Source of the DNA: JBMNKL01 sp050261495
Lineage (GTDB): Bacteria > Bacillota > Clostridia > Acetivibrionales > DTU013
Length of the DNA stretch: 21,617 nt
Reading direction: 5' to 3'
Assembly: GCA_050261495.1 (NCBI GenBank)
Contig: JBLNDI010000074.1
Location: forward strand, 1-21,617
Made by a program: the position numbers and the translations under genes. Under the pieces are notes generated by a model, which worked only from the letters and a program-made list of their open reading frames with translations, was not told where the DNA came from and searched no databases. Shown here piece by piece: positions 1-8,092 of this stretch (positions within the stretch are counted from its first letter, which is position 1; each line of letters starts with the position of its first letter).

Positions 1-272
1 ATGCGGAGTTTTGCAGCAAATACTTTGTCAAGGGCCAGAAGGTAGTTGTGGTCGGAAGTATCCAAAACAGGACGTGGGATGATAATGAAGGGAAAAGGCA
101 TTATGTTACCGAAATTATCGCGGAAGAAACATATTTTGCCGAAAGCCGCAAGGCCGAAACGGGATCGGCTATGAGGCCGCCTGAATACCCGGCGCCCGAA
201 GCGCCTGTTCCGGGGGATGAGAATGTCGACGGCTTCTTCCCGTTGGACGATGATGATGAGCTGCCATTCTGA
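1..272 (+). CDS. ssb: Single-stranded DNA-binding protein SSB (C-terminal part)
   Basis: The reading frame is open from base 3 and ends at 270-272; the start lies before the window. About 89 residues remain: the end of the OB fold (FVKGQKVVVVGSIQNRTWDD, then the RHYVTEIIAEE strand), a short proline-rich linker and the acidic tip DDDDELPF. In this family that tip is the docking site for replication and repair partners. SSB coats single-stranded DNA as a tetramer. The order ssb-rpsR matches the widespread rpsF-ssb-rpsR operon, so rpsF is expected just outside the window. The linker is short, about 30 residues. A GTG at 48 is internal and not a real start. Confidence 0.95.
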   Translation, partial: AEFCSKYFVKGQKVVVVGSIQNRTWDDNEGKRHYVTEIIAEETYFAESRKAETGSAMRPPEYPAPEAPVPGDENVDGFFPLDDDDELPF

Positions 273-320
273 TATGCCTTATTACAATCCGTATTAATTC
301 ATGAGAGGAGGAGTTTTCGA

Positions 321-614
321 ATGCCAGGCGGAAAGAAAGATGACAAGAGCGGTAACAGGGATTCATATGACAAGAGCGAAAACAAGGGCGCCATCAGGAT
401 GAGAAGGGCAAAAAAGAAGGTTTGTTCGTTCTGCGTGGATAAAGTTACCGATATAGATTATAAAGAAGTCGCAAAGCTGAGAAAGTACATTTCCGAGAGA
501 GGCAAGATACTGCCAAGGAGGATATCCGGGAATTGTGCCAAGCACCAGCGGCAGTTGACCGTGGCAATCAAGAGGGCAAGAGCCGTTGCTCTTTTACCTT
601 ATACTGCCGAATAA
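321..614 (+). CDS. rpsR: 30S ribosomal protein S18, zinc-binding form
   Basis: The 97-residue product contains the S18 core (CSFCVDKVTDIDYK, then LRKYISERGKILPRR and a basic C-terminus). S18 sits on the platform of the small ribosomal subunit and pairs with S6. Cys35, Cys38, Cys72 and His75 form a CxxC...CxxH set, so this is the zinc-carrying (C+) version; many bacteria also or only have a version without these residues. The first 30 residues are a charged, lysine/aspartate-rich extension. GAGGAGG about 10 bases before the ATG supports the start. It follows ssb by 48 bases as in the usual rpsF-ssb-rpsR operon, and a hairpin terminator follows. Confidence 0.97.
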   Translation: MPGGKKDDKSGNRDSYDKSENKGAIRMRRAKKKVCSFCVDKVTDIDYKEVAKLRKYISERGKILPRRISGNCAKHQRQLTVAIKRARAVALLPYTAE

Positions 615-630
615 GCGGGAAAATGATAAA

Positions 631-666
631 AGGGTCGGGTTATTCATATAATCCGATCCTGATTTT
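631..666 (+). terminator. Rho-independent terminator after rpsR
   Basis: Bases 631-643 pair with 648-660 in a 13-bp stem (two G-T wobbles) closed by a 4-base loop, TCAT, and followed by a GA then a short T-tract at 663-666. It lies 16 bases after the rpsR stop and probably ends the rpsF-ssb-rpsR transcript. The T-tract is short, so read-through into pheA is possible. A TATAAT at 666-671 could serve as the -10 of a pheA promoter, but I see no good -35. Confidence 0.75.
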
Positions 667-694
667 ATAATATCAAGGTTTATGGGTGTAACGA

Positions 695-1528
695 ATGATT
701 AGAATAGGTTACCTTGGTCCCAGGGGGACTTTTTCCCATGAGGCGTTGAAGAAATATATCGGTAACACTCCGCATCTTGCCAGGGATTTTCAATCCATAC
801 CCGAGATATTCGAAGCTTTTGGGAATAACTTGCTAGACGAGGCCATAGTGCCTGTCGAGAACTCCATAGAAGGCGCCGTAAGCGCTACAATGGATATACT
901 TGCGCATGAGTCCGGCCTTATGGTTAAGGCGGAATTGATTCTTCCCGTCAGGGAAAACCTGCTGGTCAAACCCGGCGCCAGGATTCCGGACATAAGGTAT
1001 GTGCTTTCCCACCCGCAACCCCTGGGGCAATGCAGGAAATTTCTGTCGGAACACCTTCCGCATGCGCTTACAAAAGCTGTTTACAGCACTTCGGCGGCTG
1101 CGGAGGAAGTGAAGAACGGCGGAGGCGACCTGGCTGCCATAGGTTCGGCTGCGGCGGCGGAGGTATACGGCCTCGAGATTGCAATGGCCGACATACATGA
1201 TAACGATAACAACCAGACAAGGTTTTTTATAATTGGCAGGACGGATGCGGCCAGGACCGGAAACGACAAAACATCGATTGTTTTTTCCACCGAGGATAAG
1301 CCGGGCAGCCTTTACAGGATATTGGAAATATTCAACCTATGGGACATTAATATGACGCGTATCGAATCGAGGCCTGCGAAAAACATGCTGGGCAGGTATA
1401 TTTTCTTTGTAGACATTGCAGGGCACAGGGAAGACGAAAACGTGAAAGACGCATTGACCATGGTCGGAAAGAAGACTTCTTTTCTAAAAATATTGGGTTC
1501 CTACCCTGTCTACGTGGAACGGGACTGA
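695..1528 (+). CDS. pheA: Prephenate dehydratase with ACT regulatory domain
   Basis: The 277-residue protein converts prephenate to phenylpyruvate, the committed step to phenylalanine. It begins IGYLGPRGTFSHEAL. SHPQPLGQC is at 105-113, and the catalytic motif TRF is at 175-177 (NNQTRFFIIGR). Residues about 190-277 form an ACT domain, with PGSLY at 203-207 and ESRP at 224-227, the motif linked to phenylalanine feedback inhibition. It is the monofunctional type, with no chorismate mutase domain. The length is normal. The ribosome site before the ATG is weak (AAGG/GGGTG). It stands alone between the rpsR terminator and the MazG-like gene; a TATAAT at 666-671 is a possible -10. Confidence 0.96.
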   Translation: MIRIGYLGPRGTFSHEALKKYIGNTPHLARDFQSIPEIFEAFGNNLLDEAIVPVENSIEGAVSATMDILAHESGLMVKAELILPVRENLLVKPGARIPDIRYVLSHPQPLGQCRKFLSEHLPHALTKAVYSTSAAAEEVKNGGGDLAAIGSAAAAEVYGLEIAMADIHDNDNNQTRFFIIGRTDAARTGNDKTSIVFSTEDKPGSLYRILEIFNLWDINMTRIESRPAKNMLGRYIFFVDIAGHREDENVKDALTMVGKKTSFLKILGSYPVYVERD

Positions 1529-1609
1529 TTAAGCAATATCGCTGAACAGTCGGGCAAAGAGCCGCGATGCACATGCTTGGGAAATGGAATATATTAACAT
1601 GTGTTGATA

Positions 1610-1618
1610 TGTTATAAT
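1610..1618 (+). promoter_or_regulatory. Extended -10 promoter before the MazG-like/gdpP genes
   Basis: TGTTATAAT matches the extended -10 pattern TGnTATAAT exactly. No TTGACA-like -35 stands at 16-18 bases upstream, which is common for extended -10 promoters. Transcription would start near 1625, about 48 bases before the ATG at 1673. It lies in the 123-base pheA-MazG gap, so it probably drives the MazG-like gene, gdpP and perhaps rplI-dnaB. Confidence 0.55.
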
Positions 1619-1672
1619 GTAATGTATCGCCGGTTTATTTGAAACGGGCATTTGGGTAGGGAGTGGAAACGT

Positions 1673-2011
1673 ATGGCAATGCCTGAGAAAGAAATTGATA
1701 TAACCAGGAACATAAAGCTGATTGAATGGCTGAAAAGCGAATTGCTTACCGATTTGGCAAGCCTGTTCAAGGTCTTGGCCGGAGGTATCAGGGAAGAGAT
1801 ATACGATGCGGTATCGGAAATACTGTCAAATATAATACTAATTGTCTACCTGCTTGGCAAGCGGCTTGGAATAAGCTATAACGCAATTGATCTGAAAGTG
1901 CATAGTAAGATAAAGCTCGGATTGATAGAAAATCATGACGTCGAGAAATATTACGGGGATTTATCCGAGTTGTCAAGACACCTTGGCAATTTTAGAAGAA
2001 AGGAGAAATGA
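1673..2011 (+). CDS. MazG-like family protein (small all-alpha)
   Basis: The 112-residue protein is mostly helical. ITRNIKLIEWLKSELL is followed by EEIYDAVSEILSNIILIVYLLGKRLGI and then VHSKIKLGLIE. This matches the small MazG-like family found in clostridia beside the DHH-phosphoesterase/rplI/dnaB genes. MazG-type proteins are nucleotide pyrophosphohydrolases that bind Mg through ExxE(x)nExxD; here only EEIYDAVSE resembles part of that motif, so catalytic activity is uncertain. I chose ATG 1673 because AGGGAG lies 9 bases before it; a TTG at 1652 in the same frame would add seven residues but lacks such a site. It ends 21 bases before gdpP, in the same frame. Confidence 0.75.
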   Translation: MAMPEKEIDITRNIKLIEWLKSELLTDLASLFKVLAGGIREEIYDAVSEILSNIILIVYLLGKRLGISYNAIDLKVHSKIKLGLIENHDVEKYYGDLSELSRHLGNFRRKEK

Positions 2012-2032
2012 CAGGTTTAAACTGTCAGCATC
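1999..2032 (+). promoter_or_regulatory. Shine-Dalgarno plus hairpin upstream of gdpP
   Basis: A strong AAAGGAG (1999-2005) lies inside the end of the MazG-like gene, 27 bases before the gdpP ATG at 2033, which is too far for normal initiation. Between them 2009-2014 (TGACAG) is the exact reverse complement of 2022-2027 (CTGTCA), with a 7-base loop. Folding it out leaves 8 bases between Shine-Dalgarno and ATG, the usual distance. No closer ribosome site is visible. The pairing is seen in the sequence; its role in initiation is inferred. Confidence 0.5.
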
Positions 2033-4057
2033 ATGGACAGCAAAACATTTTTAAAGCGGCTCCTGCCCCAGGCAAGAATATATCTGCTGATTATATTGTT
2101 TCTTGTGCTTGTTACGGCGTTCCTGGACTGGCGTGTCGCAATACCCTGTCTCCTGCTATTTGCCTTATTGATATGGTACAATGCCAGGACACGCAACAGG
2201 CTGGCAGCAGAGATAACAGGGTTTATTGAAAAACTGGAATTAAATATCGATGCAGCCTCCAGGAATACGCTGCTGGATTTTCCCATGCCGCTGGCGATTG
2301 TGGAAAAGGATGGCTTTATATCATGGCATAATGCTTCCTTCAAAGATTTCATGGACAAAGAGGAAATCTTCAAGTCTACCGTGAAACCGCTCATCCTGGA
2401 CTTGATAAAAAACGGCCTCACTGCTGAAAACAAGGAGGACGGTTATCCTGCCGTTTCACGCCAGGCTGAAATTGACGGGATGCATTATAACGTGCTGTGC
2501 CGTCCGGCCGGGACGGACCTGGGCAAGGAAAACGGCAATAACGTATTTGTGTTTTATTTTATTGATATTACCGAACTCGTGAATTTAAAAAAAGTATATG
2601 CCGAAGAAAAGAGCGCGGTCGGGATATTCGTGATTGACAATTACGACGAACTCATGCAGAGCATGGAAGATTCAAGCAGGCCGCAGATGCTGGCCGAGAT
2701 AGATAAAAAGATTGTGCAATGGCTATCCTTTGCAAACGGAATCTTTAAAAAATACGAGAGGGACAAGTACATATTTCTTTTTGAGCAAAAGTACCTGAAG
2801 GAATTCGAAGAAAAAAAATTTGACATACTCGATTCAATAAAGGAAATTAACATAGGTAACAAAATTCCCGTTACCTTAAGCCTTGGATTCGGACTTAACG
2901 GCAATACGCTTTCCGAGAATTACAGGTATGCGGCTGCTTCCATCGATTTAGCCCTTGGGCGCGGCGGCGACCAGGCGGTGATAAAAAGCGGGAACAGTTT
3001 CAGTTTTTTCGGGGGCAAAACGCGCGAGCTCGAGAAAAGGACCAAGGTAAAGGCAAGGGTTATTGCCTTCGCGCTGCGTGAATTGGTAGACCAGGCGTCG
3101 GCCGTTTTTATAATGGGGCATGAAAATGCCGACATTGATACGGTCGGAGCTTCATTGGGACTTTACAGGATTGCAAAAAACAGGGGCAAGGATGCATATA
3201 TCATCCTGAATAAAGTGAACCCGACGATGGAAGGTCTCCTGCAGAGGATTCAAAGGGACGACGAATATAAAAGGATATTCGTCAACCGGAACGAAGCTGT
3301 TGAAATGGCAGACGAAAAAGCGCTCCTGATAGTTGTGGACACGCACAGGCGAAGTTTTGTCGAAATACCCGAGCTTATCGATATCGTGGGACAGGTGGTT
3401 GTCATCGACCATCACAGGAGAGGGGTCGATTATATACATGATACGGTCCTGACATACCAGGAGGCATATGCTTCTTCAACCTGCGAGCTTGTAACAGAAA
3501 TCATCCAGTATATTGATGAAAAGCTGGAGCTGAGTCAGGTTGAGGCCGATGCGCTGTATGCCGGCATAGTGGTGGATACCAAGAATTTTACATACAAAAC
3601 AGGGGTAAGAACATTTGAGGCAGCCTCCTATCTCAGGCGCCAGGGGGCCGACACTGTCGTTGTAAAACAACTCTTCCAGAATAGCCTTGAGACATATTCC
3701 AACATTTCCGCGGTAATAAAAAACGCGGAACTCATAAATGGCGAAACAGCAATCGCCGTATGCCCGCATGGCATGAAAAACGCCCGGCTGATCGCGGCGA
3801 AAGCGTCCGATGAATTGCTTAATATTTCGGGCATAACGGCTGCTTTTGTTTTATGCGAGGCGGGGAACGAAATATGGATCAGCGGAAGGTCGCTCGGGGA
3901 TATCAATGTCCAGGTGATTCTTGAAAAACTGGGCGGCGGCGGGCATATGACCGTTGCCGGGGCGCAATTGCCCGATATTGGTCTGGAAGATGCGAAAGAC
4001 AAGCTGAAATATGCTATAATAGAATACACAAAGGAAATAAACAGGGCAGGCGTATAA
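2033..4057 (+). CDS. gdpP: GdpP-type cyclic-di-AMP phosphodiesterase (TM-PAS-GGDEF*-DHH/DHHA1)
   Basis: The 674-residue membrane protein has two N-terminal helices (about 15-50), a PAS-like region (about 75-180), a degenerate GGDEF region (about 190-315) with YERDKYIFLF in place of the cyclase signature, and a DHH phosphoesterase half. Metal and active-site motifs are intact: GHENADID (362-369), DTH (436-438), DHH (459-461), GIVVDT (511-516) and GGGGHM (634-639) of DHHA1. In Firmicutes such proteins hydrolyse c-di-AMP to pApA and so affect wall and potassium homeostasis. An in-frame TAA at 2018-2020 means the start must lie after it, so ATG 2033 fits; see the hairpin just before it. B. subtilis has the same order gdpP-rplI-dnaC. 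Confidence 0.95.
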   Translation: MDSKTFLKRLLPQARIYLLIILFLVLVTAFLDWRVAIPCLLLFALLIWYNARTRNRLAAEITGFIEKLELNIDAASRNTLLDFPMPLAIVEKDGFISWHNASFKDFMDKEEIFKSTVKPLILDLIKNGLTAENKEDGYPAVSRQAEIDGMHYNVLCRPAGTDLGKENGNNVFVFYFIDITELVNLKKVYAEEKSAVGIFVIDNYDELMQSMEDSSRPQMLAEIDKKIVQWLSFANGIFKKYERDKYIFLFEQKYLKEFEEKKFDILDSIKEINIGNKIPVTLSLGFGLNGNTLSENYRYAAASIDLALGRGGDQAVIKSGNSFSFFGGKTRELEKRTKVKARVIAFALRELVDQASAVFIMGHENADIDTVGASLGLYRIAKNRGKDAYIILNKVNPTMEGLLQRIQRDDEYKRIFVNRNEAVEMADEKALLIVVDTHRRSFVEIPELIDIVGQVVVIDHHRRGVDYIHDTVLTYQEAYASSTCELVTEIIQYIDEKLELSQVEADALYAGIVVDTKNFTYKTGVRTFEAASYLRRQGADTVVVKQLFQNSLETYSNISAVIKNAELINGETAIAVCPHGMKNARLIAAKASDELLNISGITAAFVLCEAGNEIWISGRSLGDINVQVILEKLGGGGHMTVAGAQLPDIGLEDAKDKLKYAIIEYTKEINRAGV

Positions 4058-4186
4058 AGATTATTTTAGGGATCGATGTTTGTGGGTTGGCATGAATGCC
4101 CTGTCGGAAACCAGCCGGCGCAGCATTTTATTTGTCTACGGCTAAGATCCGGCTTTCTCCCGAATGATTGATTTAAGGAGGTACGT

Positions 4187-4633
4187 ATGAAAGTAATTTT
4201 GAAGCAGGACGTTAAAGGGCTGGGTAAAAAAGAGGATATGGTGGACGTAAGCGACGGTTACGCCAGGAACTTCCTGTTTCCCAGGGGCCTTGCCGAAGAG
4301 GCGAATGCCGGCAATATCAACATGGTAAAAACCAAAAAGGAAGCCGAGAAAATCAAAAGCGACCGGGAATTGGTCAAGGCAAGGGAACTTGCGTTAAAAC
4401 TAAACGATACCGTTGTCGTAATCAGAACAAAGTCCGGCGAAAAAGGAAAGCTTTTTGGCTCAATAACGAACAAGGACATATTCGACATATTGAAAAAGGA
4501 TTTTAAAATAGACATTGATAAAAAGAAAATCATCCTTCCGGGACCGTTCAAATCCCTGGGAACCTACGAAGCTGAAGTAAGGCTGTATCCCGAGGTAAGC
4601 GCCAAGCTGACCGTAAAGATTGAGAACGAGTAA
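4187..4633 (+). CDS. rplI: 50S ribosomal protein L9
   Basis: The 148-residue protein has the standard L9 length. It begins MKVILKQDVKGLGKKEDMVDV and continues GYARNFLFPRGLA, the 23S rRNA-binding N-domain, then a long charged helix (about 45-75) and a C-domain ending in LTVKIENE. L9 binds 23S rRNA near the L1 stalk and helps keep the frame. AAGGAGG stands 6 bases before the ATG. The preceding 129-base gap holds a long-range AGCCGG/CCGGCT pair (4113-4118 with 4149-4154) but no convincing terminator or promoter. dnaB follows after 17 bases. Confidence 0.98.
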   Translation: MKVILKQDVKGLGKKEDMVDVSDGYARNFLFPRGLAEEANAGNINMVKTKKEAEKIKSDRELVKARELALKLNDTVVVIRTKSGEKGKLFGSITNKDIFDILKKDFKIDIDKKKIILPGPFKSLGTYEAEVRLYPEVSAKLTVKIENE

Positions 4634-4634
4634 C

Positions 4635-4653
4635 AGGAGGTGAACCGGCCATT
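4635..4653 (+). promoter_or_regulatory. dnaB ribosome binding site with ATT start codon
   Basis: AGGAGGTGA (4635-4643) is a near-perfect Shine-Dalgarno. The dnaB frame has a TGA at 4621-4623 and then no ATG, GTG or TTG until 4726, which lies well inside the conserved N-domain. The only codon at a suitable distance, 10 bases after GGAGG, is ATT at 4651-4653. It puts the start 10 residues before the conserved IPPHNIEAEQ, as in other DnaB proteins. ATT is a rare but real start codon (infC in E. coli). A sequencing or assembly change of ATG to ATT is the alternative. Confidence 0.65.
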
Positions 4654-6000
4654 AACGGTGATATAAATACTATTGGAAGAATCCCTCCTCACAACATAGA
4701 AGCCGAACAGGCGGTTCTGGGATGCATGCTGCTGGATTCGGACGTTATTCCTACTGTTACGGAATTGATCAAGAGCGATGATTTTTACAGGGACGACCAC
4801 AAAGAGATATGCGAAGCCATAATTGATCTCACCGAAAAAGCTGGACCTGTTGATATAATAACCGTTTCCGAGCAATTGCAGCTCAGGGGGACGTTGGACA
4901 AGGTCGGAGGACTTGATTATCTCGCCGCTATTTCAGGTTCGGTGCCGACTACCGCCAATGCCAGGTATTATGCGAAAATCGTGGAGGAAAAATCACTTCT
5001 GCGCAAATTAATCAAGGCATCGTCCGAAATAGCAAAGATGAGCTACGATGCCGCGGATGAAGCGGCTTTTGTGCTCGACCGCGCGGAGAAAAGCATTTTT
5101 GACATATTACAGAAACGAAGCGCCCAGGGCTTTACGCATATAAAAGACATATTGCTGGAAACGTTCAACCGCCTGGAGGAATTGTACAACAGCAAAAGCC
5201 ATATAACGGGAATACCTACCGGCTTTACGGACCTGGACAACAAGACCGCGGGACTGCAGAATTCCGATCTTATCCTTATAGCGGCGCGGCCGGGCATGGG
5301 CAAGACCGCGATGGCGCTGAATATAGCCCAACATGCCGCTGTCGTCAGGCACATCCCGGTAGCGATATTCAACCTGGAAATGTCAAAGGACCAGCTTGTA
5401 AACAGGATGCTTAGCAGCGAAGTTATGATAGACGGTCAGAAAATGAGGACGGGGAAACTGGAGGACGACGACTGGAAGAAAATCGCCAGGGCTCTTGCGC
5501 CTCTATCGGAGGCTCCCATTTACATCGACGACACGCCGGGCGTTTCTGTTATGGATATCAGGGCAAAGTGCAGGAGGCTGAAGCTTGAGAAAAATCTCGG
5601 CCTTGTCATTATTGATTACCTGCAGTTGATGCAGGGGAGAGGAAAAGCCGAAAACAGGCAGCAGGAAGTATCGGAAATATCCAGATCGCTGAAAATATTG
5701 GCAAAAGAGCTGAATGTGCCCGTCGTTACAATGTCGCAGCTCAGCAGGGGACCCGAATCCAGGACGGACCACCGCCCCTTGCTCAGCGATTTGAGAGAAT
5801 CGGGCGCCATCGAACAGGACGCGGATATCGTAATGTTTCTTTACAGGGATGATTATTACAACCCCAATTCGGAAAAAAAGAACATAGCGGAAGTAATCAT
5901 CGCCAAGCATAGAAACGGTTCCACCGGCACCGTTGAACTCAGGTGGTTTGCCGAGTATACGAAATTTGCGAATTTGAAGAAAGATGAATATAAAAAGTAA
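4651..6000 (+). CDS. dnaB: Replicative DNA helicase DnaB (DnaC in Bacillus)
   Basis: This is the hexameric replication-fork helicase. Counted from the ATT at 4651 it has 449 residues, the normal length. The N-domain (IPPHNIEAEQAVLGCMLL, to about 120) binds primase. The RecA-like C-domain carries Walker A ARPGMGKT (212-219), Walker B IIDYLQLM (320-327) and the SQLSRGPESR loop that binds DNA. Translation from the first ATG (4726) would remove 25 conserved N-terminal residues, so it is unlikely to be the true start. It follows rplI as in B. subtilis and overlaps tilS by 17 bases. The helicase identity is firm; only the start codon is open. Confidence 0.96.
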   Translation: MNGDINTIGRIPPHNIEAEQAVLGCMLLDSDVIPTVTELIKSDDFYRDDHKEICEAIIDLTEKAGPVDIITVSEQLQLRGTLDKVGGLDYLAAISGSVPTTANARYYAKIVEEKSLLRKLIKASSEIAKMSYDAADEAAFVLDRAEKSIFDILQKRSAQGFTHIKDILLETFNRLEELYNSKSHITGIPTGFTDLDNKTAGLQNSDLILIAARPGMGKTAMALNIAQHAAVVRHIPVAIFNLEMSKDQLVNRMLSSEVMIDGQKMRTGKLEDDDWKKIARALAPLSEAPIYIDDTPGVSVMDIRAKCRRLKLEKNLGLVIIDYLQLMQGRGKAENRQQEVSEISRSLKILAKELNVPVVTMSQLSRGPESRTDHRPLLSDLRESGAIEQDADIVMFLYRDDYYNPNSEKKNIAEVIIAKHRNGSTGTVELRWFAEYTKFANLKKDEYKK

Positions 6001-7438
6001 TTATATCGAACAATTTCATAAAAAGGTGCTTGACACTATTCTTTCGCACCGCCTTATCGAGCAGGGCGAAAAGGTTCTGGTGGGTGTTTCCGGGGGCCCC
6101 GATTCGGTATGCCTCCTCCACTTGCTAAAATCATTTTCAAAGACATTGCAGTTTGAGATGCATGCGGTTCATGTCAACCATATGCTGCGTGCGGAAGAAG
6201 CCGGGGCAGACGAAGTTTATACCGCCAACCTTTGCAGGGAGATGGGAGTTAACCTGGACATTGTCCGTATCGATATTGCCGCCATGGCAAAAGAGAAGGG
6301 CATTTCGCTGGAAGAAGCGGGGCGGATTGCGCGTTATAATGAATTTTCAAGGCATGCCGAAAGCGTCGGCGCTTCGAAAATCGCGGTGGCGCACAACAGG
6401 AACGACCAGGCTGAAACAGTCATGATGAATATATTAAGGGGCACCGGCACGGCAGGGTTGGCCGGCATGGATTTCAGGAGGGGCAATATCATCCGTCCGC
6501 TTCTTAACGTATCCAGGGAAGAAATAGAGCGGTATTGCAGTGAACTTGGGCTGTCGCCGAGAACCGACAGTTCGAATCTCACGCAGTGCTATACGAGGAA
6601 TAAGATAAGGTTAGGCTTGTTTCCCTACATAGAGGAGAATTTTAAAACGGACATGATCGAAAGCCTCAACAGGCTGTCAACCAATGCGTCGATAGATAAC
6701 AACTACCTTGAGCGGCAGTCTCTCGCGGCATATGAAGACGCTCTTCAATATAAGGAGAGCGGCTTGGTCGCCCTTGGCGTCGGACAACTCAGGGAACTTG
6801 ACCCGGCGATCCTGGGCAGGGTGCTGAAATTGGCGCTGAAAGATGCGGCAGGGAGATTCCGCGATGTGGGCAGCGTTCACTACGGCATGCTTGCGGAACT
6901 TGTAAGGAAAGGCAGGACCGGGATGAGCGCCGAACTCCCCGGCGGGATTGGGGCGGCGGTATCCTATGGAGTTCTGAAAATTTTTGATGCGGATATACGT
7001 GAAACCGGAGGCCGGCAGCGGGAGAAAACAGAATTCTCATATAAGCTTGAGATTCCCGGAACCACTTTGGTGCCTTGCCTTAATTCCGAAGTCAGGACAA
7101 CGGTGGAAGATGCCATAAATATTGATAAATCCGGCGTAATGGAATATAATCCATTAGTACGGTTTTTTGATTATGACAAACTAAAAGAGGGAATCTATAT
7201 TAGAAACAGAAGAAACGGCGATATCTTCAAACCTTTTCGGTCTACCGGGACTAAAAAGCTGAAAGAGTTTTTCATTGACGGCAAGATTCCGCGGGAGCAG
7301 CGGGACTCGATCCCGTTAATCTGCAAAGGTAATGAGGTTGTGTGGGTTGTAGGGTATAAAACAAGTGATAAATTTAAGTTAACTGAAAATACTAAAAGTG
7401 TTCTTAAAATCGAATACATTCGGAGGGGTTCAACATGA
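5984..7438 (+). CDS. tilS: tRNA(Ile)-lysidine synthase
   Basis: TilS puts lysine on cytidine 34 of tRNA-Ile(CAU) so that it reads AUA; it is essential in most bacteria. The 484-residue protein has the PP-loop motif SGGPDS at 36-41, HVNHMLR at 63-69 and AHNRNDQAET at 136-145, then a substrate-binding middle region. The C-terminal TilS domain contains GTKKLKEFFIDGKIPREQRD and WVVGYK. The ATG at 5984 lies within dnaB (17-base overlap) behind a weak GAAGAAAG site, so translation may be coupled to dnaB; a GTG at 6026 is a less likely start. It overlaps hpt by 4 bases (ATGA). Confidence 0.96.
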   Translation: MNIKSNYIEQFHKKVLDTILSHRLIEQGEKVLVGVSGGPDSVCLLHLLKSFSKTLQFEMHAVHVNHMLRAEEAGADEVYTANLCREMGVNLDIVRIDIAAMAKEKGISLEEAGRIARYNEFSRHAESVGASKIAVAHNRNDQAETVMMNILRGTGTAGLAGMDFRRGNIIRPLLNVSREEIERYCSELGLSPRTDSSNLTQCYTRNKIRLGLFPYIEENFKTDMIESLNRLSTNASIDNNYLERQSLAAYEDALQYKESGLVALGVGQLRELDPAILGRVLKLALKDAAGRFRDVGSVHYGMLAELVRKGRTGMSAELPGGIGAAVSYGVLKIFDADIRETGGRQREKTEFSYKLEIPGTTLVPCLNSEVRTTVEDAINIDKSGVMEYNPLVRFFDYDKLKEGIYIRNRRNGDIFKPFRSTGTKKLKEFFIDGKIPREQRDSIPLICKGNEVVWVVGYKTSDKFKLTENTKSVLKIEYIRRGST

Positions 7439-7998
7439 TGGAGGATATTGAGGAAATCCTGGTAGGGCGCGAAGAGATCAGGGAGATGGTCAAAAGGCTC
7501 GGAATGGAGATATCGAGGGATTATGAAGGTTGCGATCTGGTATTGATCGGTGTTTTGAAGGGTGGCTTTGTTTTCCTTTCCGATTTGATGAGGGAAATTA
7601 CAATCCCTGTTGACATGGACCTGATAGAGGTGTCGAGTTACGGGGCGTCCACCAAGTCTTCGGGTGTTGTCAGGATAATAAAGGACGTTGATATGAACGT
7701 ATCCGGAAAGCATGTCCTGATCGTTGAGGACTTGGTAGATACCGGGCTCACCTTAAACCACCTTAAGGAGCTTTTCAACACCAGGGGTCCGAAAAGCGTT
7801 AAAATTTGCACCGCTTTTGACAAGCCGTCCAGGAGGAAGATTGACATAGAGGTGGAATATAAAGGCATAGTCGTACCCGACAAGTTCATAGTAGGGTACG
7901 GGCTGGATTATGCGGGAAAATACCGCAACCTGCCGGATGTATGTACGTTGAAAAAGGAGATTTATTCAAGGAATCAAATTCAGACAAACTGTGAATAA
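7435..7998 (+). CDS. hpt: Hypoxanthine(-guanine) phosphoribosyltransferase
   Basis: The 187-residue salvage enzyme joins hypoxanthine or guanine to PRPP to give IMP or GMP. The PRPP motif VLIVEDLVDTGLTL is at 94-107, the LKGG loop at 41-44, and the purine-binding KFIVGYGLDYAGKYRNLPDV is near the C-terminus. CGGAGGGG precedes the start. ATG 7435 and ATG 7438 are both possible (one residue apart); the first overlaps the tilS stop as ATGA, which suggests translational coupling. tilS-hpt-ftsH is a classic Firmicutes order, and in B. subtilis Hpt and TilS together have been reported to activate ftsH transcription. Confidence 0.96.
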   Translation: MMEDIEEILVGREEIREMVKRLGMEISRDYEGCDLVLIGVLKGGFVFLSDLMREITIPVDMDLIEVSSYGASTKSSGVVRIIKDVDMNVSGKHVLIVEDLVDTGLTLNHLKELFNTRGPKSVKICTAFDKPSRRKIDIEVEYKGIVVPDKFIVGYGLDYAGKYRNLPDVCTLKKEIYSRNQIQTNCE

Positions 7999-8048
7999 GT
8001 TAAGTAAAAAGTATAAATTGTGTTTTAAAAAAGTTTGTGTTAATATTA

Positions 8049-8054
8049 TATAAT
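8049..8054 (+). promoter_or_regulatory. Candidate -10 of an ftsH promoter
   Basis: TATAAT stands in an AT-rich 94-base gap between hpt and ftsH, 39 bases before the TTG start. At 18 bases upstream only TTAAAA (8025-8030, 4 of 6 to TTGACA) is present, so the call is tentative. No terminator hairpin is visible in the gap, so ftsH may also be read from the tilS-hpt transcript. Confidence 0.4.
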
Positions 8055-8092
8055 CTGGAAAGCACGCGACGTAAATTCCGGGAGGGAGATAT

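Noticed and set aside
2008..2229. Possible small gene starting at ATG 2008 behind AAAGGAG
   Set aside because: The spacing of 2 bases is too short, it overlaps gdpP in another frame and its product has no recognisable features; the ribosome site is better explained by the hairpin-bridged gdpP start.
4113..4154. Possible terminator between gdpP and rplI (AGCCGG with CCGGCT)
   Set aside because: The loop is 30 bases, the inner pairing is poor and only TTCTCC follows, so an intrinsic terminator is not supported.
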